Shown in pieces: positions 7,507 through 11,953 of a DNA stretch of 11,953 bases. The notes beneath the pieces were generated by a model. It searched no databases and had not been told where the DNA came from. It saw only the letters and a list, made by a program, of their open reading frames with translations. Location of the stretch: contig DNUZ01000013.1 in assembly GCA_003507655.1 (NCBI GenBank), positions 1-11,953 on the forward strand, given 5' to 3'. Each line of letters opens with the position of its first letter. Within the stretch, counting starts at the first letter, position 1. The DNA is from Lachnospiraceae bacterium (GTDB lineage Bacteria > Bacillota > Clostridia > Lachnospirales > Lachnospiraceae). The position numbers were made by a program, and so were the translations under genes.

Positions 7507-8250
7507 TTATGCAGAAAAATTGATATGCTGACCCAAGAGCTGTTCCTGCGGTGTCTTCACATGATCACTCATGCTGTCATAAATGGTATCATTGATCTTT
7601 TTGAGCAATTCCTCCACACTGGAAGCGGTAACGGTAACGTAGTCTTCTTTTTCCTCCGCCTTTTTGCTCTTGTCATTTTTCAATTCCTGCTTTTCTTCCG
7701 TTTTCTTTTTGTCTGCCTTTTTCTCAGCTACTTTCTTCTCCTCTGCACGCGTTTTTGCGTTTTTGGCGATTCTCTCTTTCTGGGCAGCTAAGGATTTGTC
7801 TATCACGGCAAACAAAGATGCGGTTCCATTGTCATTGATCTTGATCCCATATCCTTTCACATGGGATGCATTACTTCCAAGTCCGTTTTTGATCTGTGCA
7901 AGCTGCGTCTGCGCTCCACTGATGATCCCTTCGTATTTTTTACGATAGGCTTCATCCTCTGCCATTTTCTCAATCTTATCCGTGTCGATCAGTACGACAG
8001 TGTGATTTGCATTCGCATACTGTGCTGCGTTTGCCTGTGCCTCTTCTTTTTTGTCAGCACTGACCAGAATAAAATCCATATTGGAAAATTTCTTTTTCAA
8101 TTGCTCATAATACTTCTGAGCCTTTTCGCTCAACTGTGGATCTCCAATGGTCTTTCCATTCGTAACGGCTGACTTTTTCGTTGTCTGCTGCACGTTTTCC
8201 GTATATGCATTTGCTGCATAGTCAGATTGTGCCACTGTGTTTGTGTTCAT
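7507..8250 (-). CDS. DUF6033-type protein of unknown function
   Basis: This 247-residue protein resembles the DUF6033 family seen in Lachnospiraceae; the name comes from memory of the family pattern and was not searched. A low-complexity N-terminus rich in Asn, Thr and Ala lacks a signal peptide. Residues about 34-155 form the conserved part, including LSEKAQKYYEQLKKKFSNMD (41-60) and KYEGIISGAQTQLAQIKNGLG (104-124). A strongly charged Lys/Glu-rich stretch (about 160-205) follows, and then a short C-terminal segment ending in PQEQLLGQHINFSA. GGGAGGA six bases before the ATG makes the start certain. A sigma-28-like promoter lies about 50 bp upstream, hinting at a role with flagella or chemotaxis. 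The function is unknown. Confidence 0.75.
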   Translation of the reverse strand: MNTNTVAQSDYAANAYTENVQQTTKKSAVTNGKTIGDPQLSEKAQKYYEQLKKKFSNMDFILVSADKKEEAQANAAQYANANHTVVLIDTDKIEKMAEDEAYRKKYEGIISGAQTQLAQIKNGLGSNASHVKGYGIKINDNGTASLFAVIDKSLAAQKERIAKNAKTRAEEKKVAEKKADKKKTEEKQELKNDKSKKAEEKEDYVTVTASSVEELLKKINDTIYDSMSDHVKTPQEQLLGQHINFSA

Positions 8251-8301
8251 ATTGATTCCTCCCTGATCTTATGATTTGGTAAATCCTTTTACCTACTATT
8301 T

Positions 8302-8329
8302 ATTTCGGCACAATATGTCTAAAAATTTA
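8302..8329 (-). promoter_or_regulatory. Candidate sigma-28 (FliA/SigD) promoter of the DUF6033-type gene
   Basis: On the minus strand TAAA (8326-8329) and GCCGAAAT (8302-8309) are separated by 16 bp. The B. subtilis SigD consensus is TAAA-N14-16-GCCGATAT, so seven of eight -10 bases match. Transcription would start near 8295, about 45 bases before the ATG. The transcript would open with a small hairpin (GGTAAA 8278-8283 with TTTACC 8288-8293), which could protect its 5' end. No competing sigma-A promoter is evident. The site starts only 7 bp past the stop of the upstream gene. Confidence 0.55.
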
Positions 8330-8335
8330 TCGCTT

Positions 8336-10456
8336 TTATTTGCTTACTTTAAAATTCTTTACCTTACTCCATTTTCCGGCTACCTTTTTACCGGTAGAAT
8401 CTTTCTTATAGGCTTTGACACGAACGTAATATTTTTTGCCCTTAGAAAGCTTTGAAATCGTCGTCGTTGTCTTACTTGAGGTCACGGTCTTTGCAGATTT
8501 CATGTTGGACTTTGTAGAATACTGGATCTGATATCCGTCTGCCCCGCTTACTTTTTTCACGGTAACCTTTATCTTTTTACCGGAAACATTCTGCACTTTT
8601 GAGATCACTGCCTTCTTTAAGCTGATCTTTTTCCACTTTGCATACAATGTTTTTCCGGATTTGATCTTTGTATTAAAATCCCATGCTTTGGTCAGTTTGG
8701 AATCCGTATACCAGCCGGCGAAAGTATATTTACTCCGCTTTGGATTTGACGGTTTCTTAATGACCTTATTGTACTGCACATATTGTTTTGAAACACTGCT
8801 GCCGCCGTTGGACTTAAAGTTCACGGTATACACTCTTCCATCTACTGTTTTGCTTGTCTGGTCACTGTTCCAGTAAGTGTCTTTTACCGCAATTGCCTTA
8901 ATGGTTGTTTTTTTCGATATCGTAAATGGTTTTTTATAACGATGACTCTTTGTATAGGAAGAGGACGCCGTCTGTCCATTTGTGGTATAGTAAATCTCTG
9001 TATTGGATGTGTTACTGCTAATCGTTACCTGCACACCATTTTTGACTGTCTTATAAGTGACCTTTGGTGTTGCTGTTTTTTTAGATGGTGTTGCACATTT
9101 TCCAATGCTGGTATTTCCTGCACCGGAATCTAAAGTACTTGCCGGAAGTTTTCCGTCAAACATGGATTGGATCTCATGTGTGCCATCTGATCTTATGACG
9201 GATTCGCTTCGGTTAAAGAAATTATAAATCATCTCATATCCGCTGTAACCATCCATGTCATCCCAGGTACAGTCTGTGTGATACCAGGAATCATTGATCT
9301 TTATCATGTTCCATGCATGATCCGTACTGAGAAGTGCTATGGTATCAATGCCTGCTCCATTCATCAGCATTTCAAATGCTTTTGTATAACCTGCGCATAC
9401 GCTGTGGTCATCGCAGAATACACTATATGCACTCTGATGGAATGGATTTTCCGGATTTGTCAGATAATTATCATCATACTCCACTTTTTTTACTATGTAA
9501 TCATGAGCAACTTTTGCTTTCTGCTCTGCACTTCCCGCTGCTGCAATTGCACTCTCGCAGGATGTGATCTGATTCTTCATTGCCTGTGTTGCCTTGCTGC
9601 GCGCACTTCCACTCCGGAACTCCTGATAAAATGTCGGTAAAAGAATACTACTTGGCTCAATATACGCATATCCGCCATTGATAAAATAATACTGTGGATT
9701 GGAATAATTAAACATTAAAAAGATTTCCACTGCTCGCTCTAAAGATAGCGGAGCATAGCTAATTTCATAGTCCGGTATGATCATCCCACTGGTGCTAACC
9801 GCATCTTCTCCACTTATCAGATACAAACAACATACATAATCCAATTTATCCCAGAAGGCCTGCTCATCACTGTCTAAATTGTTGTAAATATAATTGGAGG
9901 AATACTTATCCCACTCTGTAAGATATATGGCAGAACCATATGTATGAATCCCCCCCCGGTTAACCTGTTTTAACTGTCCTGCTTGTGCTTGGGATAATGC
10001 TGTTCCCTGTACAGATGCAAGTCCACCTGCTCTGTTCTTAAGAACTTCTTCTATCGAAATTCTCTGTTTGTCTGCTTCCTCTGTCTCTACCTCTAAAGCT
10101 TCTGACTTGTCCTGCTCTTTAAAAGCTTCTGTTTCTTTTTCTGTTTCCGGCTGCTCTGTGGTCTCGGTTACTTCGACAGTCCCTTGCTGCTCTATTGTCT
10201 CTGTTGCTTCAGCTGTCTTTTGTGTCTCTGTGGCCTCGGCTGTCTTTTGAGCCTTTGTTGACTCCGTTTCTTCTTCTGACTCTCTTTCGTTGTCTGCTTC
10301 TGTCAGTTTTGATTCTTCCGTTGTTTCGGAGTTCTCTGCAATCCCCATTTCCTCCTGCCGGGAAACATTTCCTGTTTCCGTTGCCAGTGCTGTCATCGGC
10401 AATGAAGCGGATGCCAGACTGACTGCCATAAATAACGCCAATACTTTCTTTTTCAT
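8336..10456 (-). CDS. Secreted transglutaminase-like protein with C-terminal surface modules
   Basis: The 706-residue protein starts with a signal peptide (MKKKVLALF... to ALA, about 1-25; cleavage near 25). Next come a Glu/Thr-rich repetitive linker (about 26-140) and a unique region. The transglutaminase-like cysteine peptidase fold spans about 295-425, with the expected triad C354 (HSVCAGY), H380 (DHAWN) and D395 (YHTDCTW). Afterwards come a chitobiase/hexosaminidase C-terminal-like repeat (about 463-537, EIYYTTNG), an InlB B-repeat / Flg_new module (about 543-609, FAGWYTDSKLTKAWDF) and a fibronectin type III-like module (about 613-703). No LPXTG or SLH anchor is visible. The ATG at 10456 is chosen over 10507 because AAAGGA lies seven bases upstream and the signal peptide starts there. 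It probably hydrolyses or cross-links extracellular proteins or peptidoglycan peptides; the substrate is unknown. A G8 tract lies in codons 167-169. Confidence 0.85.
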   Translation of the reverse strand: MKKKVLALFMAVSLASASLPMTALATETGNVSRQEEMGIAENSETTEESKLTEADNERESEEETESTKAQKTAEATETQKTAEATETIEQQGTVEVTETTEQPETEKETEAFKEQDKSEALEVETEEADKQRISIEEVLKNRAGGLASVQGTALSQAQAGQLKQVNRGGIHTYGSAIYLTEWDKYSSNYIYNNLDSDEQAFWDKLDYVCCLYLISGEDAVSTSGMIIPDYEISYAPLSLERAVEIFLMFNYSNPQYYFINGGYAYIEPSSILLPTFYQEFRSGSARSKATQAMKNQITSCESAIAAAGSAEQKAKVAHDYIVKKVEYDDNYLTNPENPFHQSAYSVFCDDHSVCAGYTKAFEMLMNGAGIDTIALLSTDHAWNMIKINDSWYHTDCTWDDMDGYSGYEMIYNFFNRSESVIRSDGTHEIQSMFDGKLPASTLDSGAGNTSIGKCATPSKKTATPKVTYKTVKNGVQVTISSNTSNTEIYYTTNGQTASSSYTKSHRYKKPFTISKKTTIKAIAVKDTYWNSDQTSKTVDGRVYTVNFKSNGGSSVSKQYVQYNKVIKKPSNPKRSKYTFAGWYTDSKLTKAWDFNTKIKSGKTLYAKWKKISLKKAVISKVQNVSGKKIKVTVKKVSGADGYQIQYSTKSNMKSAKTVTSSKTTTTISKLSKGKKYYVRVKAYKKDSTGKKVAGKWSKVKNFKVSK
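9950..9957 (-). repeat. Coding homopolymer of eight G residues
   Basis: On the coding strand codons 167-169 of the secreted protein read CGG GGG GGG, an uninterrupted G8 run early in the mature protein. A one-base slip would truncate the protein before the transglutaminase domain. In the present sequence the frame is intact. Confidence 0.9.
10197..10250 (-). repeat. Two 27-bp tandem units in the Glu/Thr-rich linker
   Basis: Two adjacent 27-bp units (10197-10223 and 10224-10250) differ at four bases and each encodes the nonapeptide QKTAEATET, in a frame-shifted register of the repeat. More degenerate relatives (TVEVTETTEQ) flank them. This is the signature of a repeat-expanded cell-wall-spanning linker. 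Copy number may vary between strains. Confidence 0.8.
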
Positions 10457-10541
10457 CACATTTTCCTTTCTGTGAACAAATTTTCCGATTGCTTTTTGCT
10501 GCTGCATTCTATCCGTATTTGTAGGATGTGTTTATGGTTTG

Positions 10542-10570
10542 AGTATAGCATGGTTTGGGATGGCTTTCAA
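10542..10570 (-). promoter_or_regulatory. Sigma-A promoter of the secreted transglutaminase-like gene
   Basis: TTGAAA (10565-10570) and TATACT (10542-10547) on the minus strand are 17 bp apart, close to consensus. The transcript would have a leader of about 80 bases. The promoter starts about 25 bp beyond the stop of the acetyltransferase gene, so the two genes are probably independent units. Confidence 0.75.
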
Positions 10571-10594
10571 TGGGAGGATGGAGAGGGATTGCCG

Positions 10595-11059
10595 TTACAA
10601 TACCTTTTCCCTGCGTACTAACTTTAACAAATACTCCATGGTACCCTCTTCATGTTCTTTTTCTCCGGTTTCGATAAATCCATGACAATTATAAAATGCA
10701 CGGGCTCTTGTATTTTTTTCTAATGCCCATAAAAAATCCACATGCAGATTTTGAATGGCATATTTTATCAACACATCTCCTACGCCGCCACTTTGAAAGC
10801 ATGGCTCAACATATAATTTACCTATTTCCGTTCCCCGAATCTCCATAAATCCTTTGATGATCCCATTGTCCTCTGCTACAAATAGCGTGTCCATGATCTC
10901 TGTTTTTCCAAAATAATTTTCTATCAGCGATACTACCTGCAATTCTCCAAATGAAAAATCCTCCTGCTTAAATATCGGAAAATAATTGATTCGATTATTG
11001 AAAACAAAGATTTCGGCAATACGCGATAGATCTTCTTCTGTTGCTTTTCTGATGTTCAT
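10595..11059 (-). CDS. GNAT-family N-acetyltransferase
   Basis: This 154-residue single-domain protein has the Gcn5-related N-acetyltransferase fold. The start MNIRKATEEDLSRIAEIF is the usual first strand and helix. The beta-strand GKLYVEPCFQSGG (80-92) leads into the acetyl-CoA pyrophosphate loop, with Q89, G92 and G94 in the Q-x-x-G-x-G/A pattern. The end ARAFYNCHGFIETGEK is the typical motif B region. The acceptor (amine, antibiotic, peptide or protein N-terminus) cannot be told. GGAGG seven bases upstream fixes the start. Its ATG overlaps as ATGA the stop of a cryptic upstream frame, and the leader region is unusually long (see the 11060-11340 gap). No terminator is visible downstream before the next promoter. 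Confidence 0.88.
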   Translation of the reverse strand: MNIRKATEEDLSRIAEIFVFNNRINYFPIFKQEDFSFGELQVVSLIENYFGKTEIMDTLFVAEDNGIIKGFMEIRGTEIGKLYVEPCFQSGGVGDVLIKYAIQNLHVDFLWALEKNTRARAFYNCHGFIETGEKEHEEGTMEYLLKLVRREKVL

Positions 11060-11163
11060 TTTTTGTCCTCCGTTGGGGTGGTGGTGTTAGATAGGTTTTT
11101 GAGTTTATAGACATCCATGTCGATAATTAGGTCTATACATTTAAAATAATTGGATGTCTCCAC
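11056..11163 (-). other. Cryptic 35-codon frame ending at the acetyltransferase start (possible leader ORF or remnant)
   Basis: An open frame from GTG at 11163 (or ATG at 11118, 20 codons) ends in TGA overlapping the acetyltransferase ATG by 4 bp. It has no visible ribosome binding site. The frame stays open back to 11190. Its composition (DLIIDMDVYKLKNLSN, then TTTPTEDKK) looks protein-like rather than random, so it may be the 3' end of a decayed gene or a translated leader. No family was recognised. Confidence 0.3.
11109..11159. repeat. 9-bp inverted repeat with a 33-bp spacer
   Basis: AGACATCCA (11109-11117) and TGGATGTCT (11151-11159) are perfect reverse complements. The spacer is too long for a terminator, and there is no T-tract. 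It could be an operator pair, a leader structure before the acetyltransferase gene, or chance. Confidence 0.45.
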
Positions 11164-11256
11164 AATATCATCAACATTTAGTGTAACATCTTATATTCCA
11201 ATGATATCCAGTTCAAAGATATATACCGTCTAAATATTTTCGGAATTATTATACCT

Positions 11257-11283
11257 CTATCGGCAAAATATATCTATGTTTTA
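11257..11283 (-). promoter_or_regulatory. Candidate sigma-28 (FliA/SigD) promoter in the acetyltransferase leader
   Basis: On the minus strand TAAA (11280-11283) and GCCGATAG (11257-11264) are exactly 15 bp apart, matching the FliA-type pattern TAAA-N15-GCCGATAA at all but the last base. The first clear gene downstream is the GNAT acetyltransferase, about 190 bases away. A perfect TATAAT follows at 11248-11253, so a second start is possible. Confidence 0.55.
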
Positions 11284-11311
11284 TCGTATATAGTCAAGAT
11301 ATATTTTGATT

Positions 11312-11330
11312 AAAGCATTACCTGTGCTTT
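11312..11330 (-). terminator. Weak hairpin after the 62-residue gene
   Basis: A 6-bp stem (AAAGCA with TGCTTT) and a 7-base loop lie 10 bases after the stop codon of the 62-residue gene. The following bases are A-rich with no proper T-tract, so termination would be inefficient. Confidence 0.3.
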
Positions 11331-11340
11331 TCAATAACCA

Positions 11341-11529
11341 TTATTTTTCTGTTAATTTTTCGACTATTTTCATGACATCTGGCTGAGTAGGTGTAAATTT
11401 AACACTCATTAACAGTTCATCTCGATTTCCCTTTCGGTAATACATCATTGATATTAACAATGATATTAATGATGAAATGATTATAGCTGCCGAATTTTGA
11501 TAAAGCCATTTCATTATCATATCTATCAT
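11341..11529 (-). CDS. Small single-helix membrane protein of unknown function (62 aa)
   Basis: No family is recognised. After a short N-terminus (MIDMIMKWLYQ) there is one hydrophobic helix (about 12-31, NSAAIIISSLISLLISMMYY), then a basic turn RKGNRDE that predicts a cytoplasmic C-terminus, and a soluble tail to residue 62. AAGGAG six bases before the ATG is an excellent ribosome binding site. It begins 10 bp after the end of the decayed methyltransferase-tail gene, with which it may once have shared a transcript. The clean start and single helix argue for a real small protein. Confidence 0.6.
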   Translation of the reverse strand: MIDMIMKWLYQNSAAIIISSLISLLISMMYYRKGNRDELLMSVKFTPTQPDVMKIVEKLTEK

Positions 11530-11539
11530 CTAAAACTCC

Positions 11540-11953
11540 TTATAACATATTAAAGTGCTTAAATGCATCTCTAATAGCCGCTTCCCTTTCAGGTGTACAC
11601 TGTTGCTCCTTTGTCTTATCATTTTTCTTCCAGTACGTTCTTTACCAAGACCACACTTATCTTTAATCTGTGCAATGTACAATAATGACATTTTAAATCC
11701 ATATTTTTCAAAAATGTAAGCCTTAATTTTCTGATAAGTTACCTTTTCCTCTGGTGTGTAATTACTCTCTTCATCAGGCTTCATTGTTATCTCAATTTGC
11801 AGCGTATTTTTTGAGGGACAACAGCACCACCGTCTCATCTGTACTCTCGTTGTCCCAATCCACGCCTAATACATTTCTGCCATTCATATATATAGGAAAT
11901 TTAAACCGGAAACCTTTTAATATTCTGCCGTCCTTTTGCTCTTCCTCATAGAT
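11540..11953 (-). pseudogene. Frameshifted remnant with RlmD/TrmA-associated C-terminal tail
   Basis: Three reading frames must be joined to recover the protein. From the window edge to about 11815, one frame reads an unrecognised segment (RFKFPIYMNGRNVLGVDWDN) and runs into DETVVLLS. A second frame (about 11815-11643) gives KVTYQKIKAYIFEKYGFKMS and LLYIAQIKDKCGLGKE. A third (about 11640-11540) gives QQCTPEREAAIRDAFKHFNM before the stop. The last two pieces form the tail common at the C-terminus of RlmD (RumA)-like uracil methyltransferases and of some methylases on Lachnospiraceae mobile elements. Joining them needs a one-base net insertion near 11815 and a one-base net deletion near 11641. 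The gene continues beyond the window. No catalytic methyltransferase motif is present here. Confidence 0.7.

Larger units (their letters stand above)
11060..11340. other. Gap of about 280 bp with regulatory signals and no full gene
   Basis: This A+T-rich stretch upstream of the acetyltransferase gene holds no complete gene. It contains a sigma-28-like promoter (11257-11283) and an overlapping TATAAT (11248-11253) with a poor -35. It also contains a weak second sigma-A candidate (TTGAAC 11211-11216, TAAGAT 11188-11193), the inverted repeat at 11109-11159, the cryptic frame ending at 11056 and a small hairpin at 11312-11330. All point in the minus direction, towards the acetyltransferase gene. 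Confidence 0.6.

Noticed and set aside
7525..8172. Three overlapping plus-strand frames rich in Phe, Leu and Ser
   Set aside because: They mirror the Lys/Glu-rich DUF6033-type gene on the other strand; the hydrophobic look is an artefact of AAA/GAA codons read in reverse.
10068..10475. Plus-strand frames rich in Ser, Val and Leu
   Set aside because: They are antisense to the Glu/Thr repeat linker of the secreted protein and repeat only because the linker does.
11530..11838. A 102-codon minus-strand frame taken as one gene
   Set aside because: Both ends are out of frame with the conserved sequence. The start MRRWCCCPS is a shifted reading of a segment encoding TVVLLS, and the end after GLGKE is a shifted reading of a conserved tail. 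It is part of a pseudogene.

Overview
The window most likely comes from the chromosome of a motile, butyrate-producing member of the Lachnospiraceae (Roseburia / Agathobacter rectalis type). The main reasons are a 446-residue butyryl-CoA:acetate CoA-transferase, a phosphate acetyltransferase, a DUF6033-type protein, moderately low G+C, strong AGGAGG-type ribosome binding sites and two sites resembling flagellar sigma-28 promoters. The assignment rests on recognising protein families by eye, not on a search.

Layout. At the left, a minus-strand pair encodes an EamA-type transporter and, overlapping it by 4 bp, an RlmI-like 23S rRNA cytosine methyltransferase. A 182-bp divergent promoter region separates the pair from the plus-strand CoA-transferase gene (but). 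That gene has a strong sigma-A promoter, and a Rex-like palindrome sits on its predicted transcription start. Next, between the but terminator and the terminator of a converging chemoreceptor gene, lies a remnant of an ATP synthase beta-subunit gene that breaks off inside the P-loop. The next minus-strand genes are a six-helix methyl-accepting chemotaxis protein without a HAMP domain and pta. No ackA lies beside pta.

Upstream of pta, still on the minus strand, are a small acidic protein of unknown function (81 aa) and the DUF6033-type protein, probably in one unit driven by a sigma-28-like promoter. Before them is a large secreted protein with a transglutaminase-like domain, a Glu/Thr-rich repetitive linker and a C-terminal array of surface-protein modules. 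Its coding sequence carries a run of eight G residues. A GNAT acetyltransferase gene follows, then a roughly 280-bp gap with a second, better sigma-28 match, a cryptic open frame and an inverted repeat. At the right edge lie a 62-aa single-helix membrane protein and a frameshifted remnant carrying the C-terminal tail found on RlmD-like RNA methyltransferases.

Functionally, but and pta both act at the acyl-CoA/acetate junction of fermentation. but makes butyrate from butyryl-CoA while consuming acetate, and pta interconverts acetyl-CoA and acetyl phosphate. The chemoreceptor and the sigma-28-like sites link the neighbourhood to motility. No complete novel defence or mobile system is visible. 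The points most worth checking are the regulatory sites and the decayed gene fragments.
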